DNA of 64,000 bases from DATGJX01 sp963830545 (GTDB lineage Bacteria > Vulcanimicrobiota > Vulcanimicrobiia > Vulcanimicrobiales > Vulcanimicrobiaceae). This document shows, in pieces, positions 49,935 to 59,073 of the stretch; the first letter of the stretch is position 1; the number at the start of each line of letters is the position of its first letter. The stretch lies in NCBI GenBank assembly GCA_963830545.1, contig CAWHMK010000001.1, positions 434,001 through 498,000 of the forward strand, read 5' to 3'. A program made the position numbers and the translations under genes. Below the pieces are notes generated by a model, which saw nothing but the letters and a program-made list of their open reading frames with translations, was not told the origin of the DNA and searched no databases.

Positions 49935-51746
49935 CTATGCGAGTTGGCTAAGCACAACGATCGAGCTGCGCGTGTCGTCGCTCCAGACGGCGTGACCGAC
50001 GAGCGGGTCGGTGAGATGCGAAAACGCTGCCTCGACTTGATCGCGCGTGCATGCTTGTACGGAGCCGGCCGCGCGCAGCGCCGCATCCACGAGCAACATC
50101 GCCGCATCGACCGTTAGCAGCGGCGCATTTGCGGGACCGCCCTGCTGCGCCGCCGTTACTTGCGCATTCCAGCCTTCCTGTCGGATGAGGTGCGCGACGA
50201 CCGCAATCCGTTTGCGCTCGCCGTGCGTGCGTTCCCAAAGCAGATCGCTCAACAGGTCGCAGGCGAATCCCGGTTTGAGAATTTGCCGCACGTCGAGCGG
50301 GTTCGCGGCAAGCGAGAGTAATGTGCGCAGGTCGGACACGGTCAGCGCGGTGACGCCGTGCGTGTGCAGTTCGGTGACGAGCTCTTCTTCTTCCGGAAAC
50401 TCCGGGCCGACGAGTGCGGCGCACTGCGCGTTGTACGCGGGGTTGAACTTGGAGGCTTCGACGCAATCGGGCTGCGTGACGACGCCTTTGGCCGTTTTAC
50501 ATTCGAGCATGACGCGGTAACCGAGCACGCCGAGCTGCGCGTCGGCATAGCCGTCGGGCGCGCCATGCCCGCCGAGGTGCGTTGCGGCAAAACCAAGATG
50601 TGCGAACGCGTCGCAGACGGCAATTTCGAATGCGGCCGGATCGGTACCAGTCGACGTGCGCTCGAGGCGATCCATGAGCGCTTGCGTGTTTGCATCGATT
50701 GCCGGCTGCGCGAGCGGCTGAAGATCGGGCCAATCGTCCGGCGGCTGATTGATGCGGAACGTCCGATCCTCATTTTGCACGATCAGCGGTTTGCGGCCGT
50801 GGCCGAGCGTGCGCGCGATGTACTCGATGAGGGCGGTGTAGACGTACTTCTTCGTCATGTTGGGCTGCACGAGCCCGCGCGCCAGCGCTTCGTCGAGGAT
50901 TTGCTGGGCGCTGCGCGCTTTGCCGTCTTCGAGGATGTCGAAAGCGGCGGTGATCGCAGTTCCGCGGGGCTGCTCCGTCAGCAGCACTTGCGGAGCCGTT
51001 CGTGGCGCGAATTCTTGCGGCGGAATAGCGGCGAGGACGTCGCCGAACACATCGCCGCGCGTTTTCCAGCGGTTTGCAAACGCATCAGCGCTGAGCGCGC
51101 CGTTTAACGTTTCGAGCTCGTCCCAGCGGAACGGCGTTGCAACCGGAAATCCGCCGGCGCCGCGCAAGCTGTAGGGCAAAATGCTGAAATGCCCGGGGGC
51201 GTTGCTCGAGACGTGCAGATGCACGCGGCGGACATCGTGCGTGTTGGGCTCGGTTGTGAAGAGATCGGCCCGGCGCTGCACGGCGTCGTTGCAGAATGTG
51301 TGCAGCCAGGTGCGAACGTCTTGCGCGGCCGGCGCGTCTGCAAGCGGTATCCACAGCGCGATGCCGCCGTCGCCGTCGAAAATCGGTGCGGCCTGGAGGC
51401 GGTTCTCCGCGAGCATGTCGCGCAGCGCTGCAGCGGCCAGATTGCGCCGCGCGGTGTCCGACGAGCTCTCCAAGAGAATGCGCGCGAAACGCAGGCGATC
51501 GGGCTGACCCGGCACCGGCGCCCAGCCATAAAACTCGACGGCGAACATGCGATGGCAGAGCCAAAGCACTTTATTCGCGGATAGCGGCACGTGCGTGCGA
51601 TGCCAGTGCGGCGGTTTATCGAAACCGGCCGGGAAATTCGCAAAGACGATCGGTTCGTCCGCGAAATGTTTCGCCATCGTTTCAGCGACGAGGCCATAAT
51701 GCGAAAGTATGCGCGATTCTAACGCGTCATCTAAAAGAAGCGCCAT
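49935..51746 (-). CDS. Degenerate LigD-type polymerase domain, HARE-like winged helix and PD-(D/E)XK nuclease in one protein
   Basis: 603 residues from ATG 51746. Residues 12-215 follow the LigD polymerase domain: SHYGLVAETMAKHFADEP, NFPAGFDKPP, LWLCHRMFAVEFYGW, QPDRLRF, ALWIPLADAP, LPYSLRGAGGFPVATPFRWDEL. Yet the three catalytic signatures are lost: motif I DLD is FARI (87-90), motif II SGGKG is DGDGG (124-128), motif III V-D-Y is L-H-V (177-179). A winged helix similar to HARE-HTH spans about 262-335. Residues 370-480 are Mrr-like PD-(D/E)XK: PDGYAD then E415-C-K417 (LECKTAK). The C-terminal 120 residues are helical and unassigned. GC matches the chromosome. No Ku or LigD partner is near. 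Confidence 0.65.
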   Translation of the reverse strand: MALLLDDALESRILSHYGLVAETMAKHFADEPIVFANFPAGFDKPPHWHRTHVPLSANKVLWLCHRMFAVEFYGWAPVPGQPDRLRFARILLESSSDTARRNLAAAALRDMLAENRLQAAPIFDGDGGIALWIPLADAPAAQDVRTWLHTFCNDAVQRRADLFTTEPNTHDVRRVHLHVSSNAPGHFSILPYSLRGAGGFPVATPFRWDELETLNGALSADAFANRWKTRGDVFGDVLAAIPPQEFAPRTAPQVLLTEQPRGTAITAAFDILEDGKARSAQQILDEALARGLVQPNMTKKYVYTALIEYIARTLGHGRKPLIVQNEDRTFRINQPPDDWPDLQPLAQPAIDANTQALMDRLERTSTGTDPAAFEIAVCDAFAHLGFAATHLGGHGAPDGYADAQLGVLGYRVMLECKTAKGVVTQPDCVEASKFNPAYNAQCAALVGPEFPEEEELVTELHTHGVTALTVSDLRTLLSLAANPLDVRQILKPGFACDLLSDLLWERTHGERKRIAVVAHLIRQEGWNAQVTAAQQGGPANAPLLTVDAAMLLVDAALRAAGSVQACTRDQVEAAFSHLTDPLVGHAVWSDDTRSSIVVLSQLA

Positions 51747-51968
51747 GGCTCGAAAGATTGGCGGCGCAGGACCGGGGACCTTTTGCGTCAGCGTTTGGGG
51801 CGGGGCTGAAGCGGCGACTGACATGATCGGCGGATGGAGGGTCGGCTACGTCGCACACCAATGCCTCATGGCCTCACGCGAATTTGCTGTCGGATACTAC
51901 ACGAGGGGCTTCAAACGTCCGGTCGTAGAATTCTCGCTTCGTCTGCCTCAAAACGAGTATTTAGGTAA

Positions 51969-52641
51969 ATGATAAACGAATTCGTGGCCTCGATACCTCC
52001 GGCAATCTTAACCGAGTCTGGCCAGGTATTCTACTCGGGTCCGGCCGCATTTGGCGCGCGGTCCAAACTATACATTCTCGGACTAAACCCGGGCGGTTCT
52101 CCGCAGAAGCAATCTGGTGAGACGATCGCCTGGCACACAAACAAAGTGCTGAATGGTGCGCCCGAGTGGTCCGCCTATAGCGATGAATGTTGGGATGGCT
52201 GTGAGCCTGGCACCTACGGCATGCAGCCTAGAGTTCTACATATGCTGCGCCAACTGAATCTTCAGCCTCGACGTGTACCGGCTAGTAATGTTGTGTTCGT
52301 ACGCTCTGCACGAGCCCGGGACATCGGTCGCACTTTTCAGTGGACTAGCCAAACTATGCTGGCCATTTCATCAAAGCATAATCAAACGGCTAGGCGTACG
52401 TGTAGTGCTTTGTTTCGGGAAGGATGCCGGTGGTTGGGTTTGTGAACAATTAAATGCCCACAAACGTATCGATCAATTTGTGGAATTGAACAAAAGGCGC
52501 TGGACAAGTTCCGCTTACTTAAATTCCAACGGTATTGCCGTTGTGGTCGCGACGCATCCGGGTATTGCGGACTGGACGACGTTCGCCGCTGATCCCAGCC
52601 CAATGGTTCGGCGCGTGCTGTCAGAGGCTGTTGCTGGGTGA
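51969..52641 (+). CDS. Uracil-DNA-glycosylase-superfamily protein, frameshifted
   Basis: First frame: SGPAAFGARSKLYILGLNPGGSPQ, PGTYGMQPRVLHMLRQLNLQPRRVPASNVVFVRSARARD. Second frame (break near 52315): FSGLAKLCWPFHQSIIKRLGVRVVLCFGKDAGGWV and VVVATHPGIADWTTF. The LNPGG water-activating region and the THPG loop near the end match the UDG fold of UDG-like and mug-like proteins. About 224 residues if joined. Low GC. The catalytic residue set cannot be confirmed across the break. Confidence 0.6.
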
Positions 52642-52675
52642 TGCGACCCAAAATTACTAATGAAGATTGAGCGGG

Positions 52676-52873
52676 ATGACTCGTTTCTTGGCATCGTTTT
52701 TGATCGCAACGCTGACCGGCGCGTTCATGTCAATTCTTGGCGGTCTTATTGAACCACCTAATGATGCTCATCAGATACTATGGCTCGGTTGTATGGGGGC
52801 GATTTTCGGAGCAGTCATCGGTACGCCCGTGGGATTTGGATTGTTCTCAATACTATGGCCTCGAGTTCCCTGA
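52676..52873 (+). CDS. Small two-TM protein
   Basis: 65 residues from ATG 52676. Two hydrophobic, Gly-rich helices: RFLASFLIATLTGAFMSILGG and WLGCMGAIFGAVIGTPVGFGLF, joined by a short acidic loop. Similar in layout to the next gene, into which its end overlaps by 19 bases. No family recognised. Confidence 0.45.
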   Translation: MTRFLASFLIATLTGAFMSILGGLIEPPNDAHQILWLGCMGAIFGAVIGTPVGFGLFSILWPRVP

Positions 52874-53040
52874 CCAGACGCATCGCGCCGGTGCTGATTG
52901 GAACCTTGTTGGGCGGAACTATTTGCGTTCTAATAAGCCGGATGATGCCATTGGACGAACCCCCCCTGGGCTGGGCGCTTATCATTGGTTGTCCCCTGCT
53001 CGGCGGGGGCGCCGGAATGATCATCGCGCGCCGCACGTAG
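52855..53040 (+). CDS. Small two-TM protein, possible relative of the previous gene
   Basis: 61 residues from ATG 52855. RRIAPVLIGTLLGGTICVLIS and WALIIGCPLLGGGAGMIIAR form two Gly-rich helices with a Pro-containing loop. The order and lengths mirror the preceding protein (LIATLTGAFMSILGG against LIGTLLGGTICVLIS), suggesting tandem duplication or a two-subunit membrane pair. Confidence 0.45.
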   Translation: MASSSLTRRIAPVLIGTLLGGTICVLISRMMPLDEPPLGWALIIGCPLLGGGAGMIIARRT

Positions 53041-53198
53041 AATTTCGCTATGTTGTTGGACTTCCGGCGCTATAATTACTTACGAAGGCCATCGGTCCAA
53101 AATTACGGCGGTCCTCGCCGCAATGAGTCGTCAGCGCCAAGTCATTAATAACAGCCGCTTATCGTACGCAGTTCAATCGTCTTAGTTGGGCGCGGAAG

Positions 53199-53704
53199 TT
53201 GAGGAAAACTCATTACATACTTGGCAATTTTCTTGGCCGGCCTCTGTACTTGTGGGATAGGTCCCGTCATGCGACCAGTGATTTCTGCGGTGGGTTGCTG
53301 TTTGACCCTAAACCGGATCATAGACCGCTGCGTGCTAGAAAATTCGACTTGTATGAGGCATGTTTCGGTGCACGACGCGCGAACTCCGCCGGCGTCAAAT
53401 TCCATAATGATCCGCGCGGGCGATCGTGGTTGTATGCATACGCCGATGCGGTGCTTGAGTTTGGGCGCAGCGCTAAAGGCGTAAGGGCTTTCCCATCAAG
53501 ACCAAAGAGATTTTTCGACTCTCGAAGAATCTATAGCCTTGAAACTGATGGTAAATGCATGGCAAGCCGCTTTCGGCGCTCTGCGCCCCGAAACTCGTAT
53601 TTTCGGCGGGCCATCTTTTTTCCAGCGCACAGCAAGACGTATCGTATTATTGAAACGGGCACGATTGATCAATGCGCTCACGAAACGACTTCAGATCATT
53701 ATTT
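53199..53704 (+). pseudogene. Broken open frame of unknown identity
   Basis: One frame has GRPLYLWDRSRHATSDFC and NDPRGRSWLYAYADAVLEFGRSA to about 53480. Another, interrupted by a TAA at 53482-53484, gives GALRPETRIFGGPSFFQRTARR and LKRARLINALTKRLQIII ending at TAG 53702. Each part looks protein-like but no family is recognised and the frames do not join without changes. It may be a decayed or misassembled gene in the low-GC island. The remaining bases from 53041 to 53199 hold nothing that I recognise. Confidence 0.2.
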
Positions 53705-53728
53705 AGGTCTATAAATCGTGGTGTACTA

Positions 53729-54280
53729 ATGAAAAGTATGCGGTCGCTAATAGCAGTGGTTGGTCTCGTAATAACAAGCGGTGAGCCAGCGTTCGCAGTA
53801 GGATGCCCGCCGCCGGGAGCGTTTGCCGAAGGGCGAATTCACGGCATCTGGGTCGGCGTTGTACTCGACTTCAAGGGCGAACCTGCTGGCCCGCATGCTG
53901 CCACAGTGTACACAACGACGATGGCTCCCGGCGGTTTTTTTTTAACGACATTGGGAAGCGTCAAAGCGCAAGGCGACGGTGCAGCCGAACTGCGCGCGAT
54001 GTTCGTCAACCAGAGGCTTTATATCGTAAACAACCGCTATGCTCCGGGCTCAACCAATCACCAGTATGAATATCTCTCTATCCAACGCTTTGACATTCAA
54101 CTTGGAAAGTTAATCCCGGAGGATCGAGGAATCGTAAACCTATCACGAGTACCTCAAAACAACCCTTCTCCCATGGCAGATTGCAGTGATGTCTCAGGTT
54201 TCGATAAGGCGCTGCGAAAAGTAATCGCGTCCGGGATGTTGGAACGGATCTGGATTCCTCTGACCAACCGCACGCCTTAA
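53729..54280 (+). CDS. Exported protein of unknown function
   Basis: 183 residues from ATG 53729. Signal peptide MKSMRSLIAVVGLVITSGEPAFA. The mature chain is beta-rich with GRIHGIWVGVVLDFKGEP, APGGFFLTTLGSVKAQGDG and YEYLSIQRFDIQLGKLIPEDRG, and ends MLERIWIPLTNRTP. One N-terminal Cys (VGCPPPG) and one near the end (DCSD) may pair. Low GC. No family recognised. Confidence 0.55.
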   Translation: MKSMRSLIAVVGLVITSGEPAFAVGCPPPGAFAEGRIHGIWVGVVLDFKGEPAGPHAATVYTTTMAPGGFFLTTLGSVKAQGDGAAELRAMFVNQRLYIVNNRYAPGSTNHQYEYLSIQRFDIQLGKLIPEDRGIVNLSRVPQNNPSPMADCSDVSGFDKALRKVIASGMLERIWIPLTNRTP

Positions 54281-54475
54281 AAACCAGACCTGTAAAAACG
54301 AAGCGCGGCGTGACGATTTTTTATTGCATTTGACGGGTGCCCGTAAAGTGCTCCAACGATAGGTGGGAGAATCCAGAGGCTTGGGTCGTCGATAACCGAA
54401 GCCGCGCTCATTATTTCGACGATGTATTCCCGGACGGTAAACTCTGCTCAGTGATTTATTCAACCCGCGGCCGTG

Positions 54476-54515
54476 GTGCCCGCGCCACCTTCTTTATAGT
54501 ACCTAGCGCGGGCAC
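54476..54515. terminator. Perfect 10-bp inverted repeat, possible terminator or repeat element
   Basis: GTGCCCGCGC (54476-54485) and GCGCGGGCAC (54506-54515) pair perfectly around a 20-base loop; no T-run follows. It lies in the gene-free stretch 54281-54605 just before the dispersed repeat. It may be a rho-independent-like structure for the upstream gene or part of the mobile repeat. Confidence 0.35.
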
Positions 54516-54527
54516 TCGTGCCCCCTG

Positions 54528-54590
54528 AGCAGCTCGGGGTCCTTCGACACGCTCAGGATGACAATTCAGAGGCTCAGGATGACAATTGGA
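54528..54590. repeat. Dispersed repeat copy (GCTCAGGATGACA family)
   Basis: Two units, CAGCTCGGGGTCCTTCGACA followed by CGCTCAGGATGACAATT, and AGAGGCTCAGGATGACAATT. They are related to the copies at 23.1 and 36.9 kb. They mark the boundary between the low-GC island and the second peptidase region. Confidence 0.55.
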
Positions 54591-54605
54591 CGTAGTTGCT
54601 GCCTT

Positions 54606-56598
54606 ATGAGATGCACTGCGATTGCCATCTTCACGAGCTTAATATTGTTTGTGTGGTGCCGTTTTTGCGGCATCGGCGCACGGCGCCAAGTTGATTACGT
54701 TCGATTCACTTCGCAATAAGTACCGTCCGCGATCCGCAAATTTCACCGGACGGAAAAAGCGTTGCGTACGTTCGATGGCACGACGACTTCAAGCACAACC
54801 GTAACGACAGCGAACTGGCGATCGTGCCGGTCGCTGGCGGTGCGCCCCGCGTGCTCACGCGAGACAAGTTTCGCGTCAGCATGCCGCGATGGTCGCCCGA
54901 CGGCACGCGCATCGCCTATCTTGCATCAGCATCGGAGCACAAGCCGGCGCAAATTTACGTCCTGCCGATGGACGGCGGCGATTCGCAGCAAATCACACAG
55001 GCCAAACAAGGCGTGCTGAGTTTTGCCTGGCGCCCCGATGACAATGCGCTTGCGTACGTCAGTGAAGACGAGCCGGCGAACGAGAAGCAAATCAAGCATC
55101 ATCTGGACGCCGTGGTGATCACCGACGAGGACTACCTCACGCAAACGGCGCCGCAGTCGGCGCACCTTTGGCTCGTCGATGCTGATGGTTCGCACGGGCA
55201 ACGACTGAATTCGGGCACCTGGAGCGTCGTGAAAACCTCGCCGCCGGTCTGGTCGCCGGACGCTACGCGCATCTACTACCAGCGCCAACCCGATCCCATA
55301 TTCGCGCACACCGTGAGCAAACGACGTACGCCCACGATATGCGCACGGGACGCGACGAGCAAGTTTTTAACATGATTGATGCGCGGCCGAAACTCTCAAC
55401 GGACGGAAGCCTTATTGCTGTATCCGTGCCCCGGCACGGCAGTCTCTTTCTTCAGACCGACGTTTCCGTACGCCGGACCAGCGACGGACGGAAATCTTCA
55501 CACGCGCGGGGTCGACCGCAACGCACATTGGTATGCATTTTCGCCGTCGGGCGCGAGCATTGCGTTCGCTGCCGCCGACGGCGTACGCGACTGCCTGTGG
55601 CTCGTCTCGAAGGCGGGCGCATACAAGAAAGTGGACTTGGGCAACGTCGACTTTGCGCCTGACGCGAGCGTGAGCAGCGACGGCGGCATCGCGTTCGTCG
55701 GTGAGCGCACCGATCGCGTGCCGGAGATTTACTATCTGGCGTCCGGTTCGAGCAAGCCGGAGCACTCACGAACGAAAATACGTGGCTGGACAACTACGCC
55801 GTTGCGCGTTCGACCGAAATTCGCTGGACGATCGACAACGGCATGACGGCGGACGGCGTGCTGACGTATCCCGTCGGCTACGTTCCCGGCCGAAAATATC
55901 CGCTCGTGCTGGTCATTCACGGCGGTCCGATTGAAACATCGACGTGGGATTTTGCCGGTTTTGAAGAAGGCGCGCCGCTCGCGCAAATCCTTGCCGCGAA
56001 AGGCTACTTTGTGTTGCGTCCCAACTATCGCGGCAGCGACAACAGCGGCGATGCGTTTCTGCAAGCAATCGTCGGAGACGTGTCGAGCGGTCCCGGCAAG
56101 GACAATCTCGCGGGCGTGGATGCGGTTCGCAAACTCGGCATCGTGGACGAATCGCGCATTTTCGTCTCGGGCTGGTCCGGCGGAGGGTTGCAGACGTCGT
56201 GGCTGATCGGGCACGCGCACTTCTGGCGCGCAGCCGTCAGCGGCGCAGCGGTGAACGACTGGTACCAGCAAACCCTGCTCGCCGACATCAACGAGCCGTT
56301 CGGCGAAGCATTCTTCGGCGCTTTGCCCTACACGCCGGAAGCTCGCGCCAAATATCGGGCGGAATCGCCGATTACGTACGTCGACGACATTCGCACGCCG
56401 ACGCTGATCCTGAGCGATACGCGCGATCCGCGCGTTCCCGTCTCGCAAGCGTACACGTTCTATCACGCGCTTCGCGACCGCGGCGTGCCGGTGCAGTTTA
56501 CCGCATTCCCGCGCTCCGGGCATTTGCCATCGGACCCGATTGGACGCGAGCAAGCGCTAAAAGCATGGGCCGGCTGGATAGAAAGGTGGACGAAGTAA
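54606..56598 (+). pseudogene. S9 family peptidase, frame broken at several places
   Basis: Similar to the S9 peptidase at 13.1 kb. Recoverable segments: leader MRCTAIAIFTSLILFV; then in other frames HGAKLITFDSLR, VRDPQISPDGKSVAYV, SPDGTRIAYLAS, RPDDNALAYV, WSPDATRIYYQRQ, SPSGASIAFAAADG, and an intact catalytic domain: VIHGGP, PNYRGSDN, Ser in GWSGGG, Asp in TRDPRVP, His in RSGHLPSDP. Breaks fall near 54650, 54722, 55320, 55470 and 55765. The triad is complete, so sequencing indels are possible. Stop TAA at 56596 overlaps the ATG of the next peptidase. Confidence 0.7.
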
Positions 56599-58502
56599 TG
56601 CTGCTCGCAGTGCCGCCGGCTGCGCATGTCGCCACTACGCTCACGCTTGCGGACCTCCGTAAGACCGTTTCGGTTGCATCTCCCCAAATCTCGCCGGACG
56701 GACGATCCATCGCCGTGCTCGTGCGTCACGGCGATTACGCAAAAGACAAAACCATCACCGATCTCGTGCTGGTCGACGTTTCAACGCGCCGCGCTCGCAC
56801 GCTGTTGCACGATGCGAGCGATCTATCCAGCGTGGAATGGTCGCCCGACGGCACCCGCATTGCATACGTTGCCGATAAGCAGGTCTACGTCTTGCCGATG
56901 AACGGCGGCGAGCCCGTGCAGATCACGCACGTAAAAACCTCCGTCGCTGCGCTCGACTGGCGGCCGGACGGCAATGCCGTTGCCTTCGCGGCAGACGTCG
57001 AGCCCGCGAACGAAGCGCGAATCAAGCACCACGAAGACGAGTTCCAGGTCGACGACGAGGCCTGGACAGATCAAGAAGCACCGAGCGACGTCGCGCTGTA
57101 CGAAGTGGCTGCGAGCGGCGGCAGCATGCGACGCGTCGGGGGGAGCGGCTGGTCCGTCGGCGGCGGCTTCACGTACGCGCGCGACGGCCGAAGCATCTTC
57201 GTCACGCGTATCACCGACCACCGGTCGCCGAATCGTTATCTCGCGCGCGACATCGTACCGCATCGACGTACGCTCGGGCCGCACCGTAGCGCTGCGCCGC
57301 CTTTCCGTGATGCAAACCGATCCGCTGCGTGGACCGTCCGGACAGATCGCGTTTGCCTTTGCGAATCCCACCGGTACGATGCAAACGGAAATTGCGATCG
57401 CGCGTGCGGACGGCACGAATCCGAACACGATTACGCAGCATCTCGACCGCAACGCGAACGGCGCCGCATTCATGCCCGACGGTTCCGTACTCATTGCCGC
57501 GAACGACCAGACCGGGCGGCGCATCTTCCGCGTGACGCCCAGCGGCGCGGTTTCACATCTGCCGCTCGGTTCGCTCGTTCCTACGTACGATCTCAGCGTT
57601 TCGCGCACTGGAACCGTCGCGTTCATCGCGTCGACGCGGAGTCATCCAGCCGAACTGTATGTCTTGCGCGCCGCTGCAACGACGCCCGCACGACTGACGG
57701 ATTACAATCGTTGGATCGAGCGCTACACACTCGGTGCGTCGCACGCCGTCACGTGGCGCACGCGGGACGGCTTCACTGCCGACGGCGTCGTGACGACGCC
57801 GCCCGGCTGGCACGGACAACGCACGCCGCTCGTTTTGTATATCCATGGCGGCCCGACGTCATCGTCGACCGTCGGTTACTCCGGATTCGTGCAAGTGCTG
57901 GCCGCGCACGGCTGGATGGTCTTTCAACCGAATTATCGCGGAAGCGACAATTTGGGCTTGCGTTTTGCGCGCACGACCGTACCGCACATCACCAGCGTGC
58001 CCGGCGACGACATCGAATCGGGCTTGTCGGAAGTCATGCACGAGTATCCCATAGACGCAAAACGCATTGCGGTGTCGGGGTGGAGCGAAGGCGGACTGAT
58101 GACATCGTGGCTCATCACGCACGATACGCGCTGGCGCGCGGCCGTTTCCGGTGCGGCGGTGAACGACTGGGTGCAATACGATGCGATGAGCGATTCGAAG
58201 GACTTCGCGCCGCAGTTCATCGGCAAATCGCCGTGGAGCAGCAGCGCAGAATATGCGTTGTACGAAGAGGAGTCTCCGCTCACGTACGCTTCGCGCGTGC
58301 GCCCCCGACGCTGATTATGAGCGATGCCGGTGACTATCGCGTCCCGACGCCGCTTGCCTATGAGTTTTACCACGAAGTGCGCGCCACGGGCACGCCGGTA
58401 CAATTCGTCGTGTATCCCGTCGTCGGGCATTTCCCGCGCGATCCGGTGCGGTCAGAAGACGTGGACCGCCGCTGGGAGCGCTGGCTGATCGAGCACATGT
58501 GA
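56598..58502 (+). CDS. S9 family peptidase, two frame breaks
   Basis: Starts at ATG 56598, overlapping the preceding stop (TAATG), so it is translationally coupled. Signal region MLLAVPPAAHVATTLT, blades SPDGRSIAVLVR, SPDGTRIAYVAD, RPDGNAVAFAAD; breaks near 57245 and 58300. Catalytic residues: HGGPTSSS, PNYRGSDNLG, Ser in GWSEGG, Asp in SDAGDYRVP (an Asp-x-Gly-Asp variant), His in VVGHFPRDP. It is another prolyl-oligopeptidase-like enzyme, about 630 residues when joined. Probably periplasmic. Confidence 0.75.
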   Translation: MLLAVPPAAHVATTLTLADLRKTVSVASPQISPDGRSIAVLVRHGDYAKDKTITDLVLVDVSTRRARTLLHDASDLSSVEWSPDGTRIAYVADKQVYVLPMNGGEPVQITHVKTSVAALDWRPDGNAVAFAADVEPANEARIKHHEDEFQVDDEAWTDQEAPSDVALYEVAASGGSMRRVGGSGWSVGGGFTYARDGRSIFVTRITDHRSPNRYLARDIVPHRRTLGPHRSAAPPFRDANRSAAWTVRTDRVCLCESHRYDANGNCDRACGRHESEHDYAASRPQRERRRIHARRFRTHCRERPDRAAHLPRDAQRRGFTSAARFARSYVRSQRFAHWNRRVHRVDAESSSRTVCLARRCNDARTTDGLQSLDRALHTRCVARRHVAHAGRLHCRRRRDDAARLARTTHAARFVYPWRPDVIVDRRLLRIRASAGRARLDGLSTELSRKRQFGLAFCAHDRTAHHQRARRRHRIGLVGSHARVSHRRKTHCGVGVERRRTDDIVAHHARYALARGRFRCGGERLGAIRCDERFEGLRAAVHRQIAVEQQRRICVVRRGVSAHVRFARAPPTLIMSDAGDYRVPTPLAYEFYHEVRATGTPVQFVVYPVVGHFPRDPVRSEDVDRRWERWLIEHM

Positions 58503-58579
58503 AGCGAGTTCGACGAAGCGTCTGATGCTGGTCAATGAACTTCAACCGCTCGTGTTATCGGTGCTTTGGCGCATCGATT

Positions 58580-59071
58580 CTACTTTAGAGAAAGCGTAAA
58601 CACCGGCGGAACATCCGTCCATGATTGGCTGGTGATTTTCCAGGCCCCGTCCACTTCGCGAAGAGTAAACGTCAGTAAAACGTTTTGGCGCAACCCCGAA
58701 CGGGCGCCGAGGCCACGTAGCGCGCCCAACACCGTTACATACGCACTATTGCCGCCGTGCGTCACCTGCATTGGGTCGCCGAAGGCTGTGAACCGCGCGT
58801 AGTGCAATTTGCCATACGTCGTTAGGGAGGCAAGCCAATCGCTCGCGGCAGTTCTGCCCGACCACCGGTATGGCGCCTGAGTGTCGACAATAATGGCATC
58901 CGCTGTGTAAGCGGCTGCGAATTCGTTCTCGGCATGGTTTGTCATCGCCGCCAGAACCGTGTTGACAGGTTTCATAAAGGGCTGTATGCCGGCGGAATAC
59001 GGCGCAGCAGCTACATTGTAGCGCAAGACGAGAAACGCTACTGCAGTGACGATTAAGGCGCGGGCTCTCAT
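58580..59071 (-). CDS. Exported NTF2-like (SnoaL/DUF4440) protein
   Basis: 163 residues. Signal peptide RALIVTAVAFLVLRYNVAAA, then an NTF2-like cone: MTNHAENEFAAAYTADAIIVDTQAPYRWSGR, AASDWLASL, VLGALRGLG and a terminal pair of strands VLLTFTLREVDGAWKITSQSWT. Members bind small ligands or act as enzymes; no catalytic pair is clear. Follows the M56/TonB gene's stop by 3 bases in the same direction, so it may be co-transcribed with the blaI unit. Confidence 0.75.
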   Translation of the reverse strand: MRARALIVTAVAFLVLRYNVAAAPYSAGIQPFMKPVNTVLAAMTNHAENEFAAAYTADAIIVDTQAPYRWSGRTAASDWLASLTTYGKLHYARFTAFGDPMQVTHGGNSAYVTVLGALRGLGARSGLRQNVLLTFTLREVDGAWKITSQSWTDVPPVFTLSLK

Positions 59072-59073
59072 TA

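Noticed and set aside
51709..51972. Plus-strand 87-residue frame
   Set aside because: It starts inside the nuclease-fusion gene in antisense and has no features of its own; the end may hold a regulatory region for the UDG-like gene.
54194..54528. Small frames on either strand in the gap after 54280
   Set aside because: Short, no RBS, cover a palindrome and a repeat; judged noncoding.
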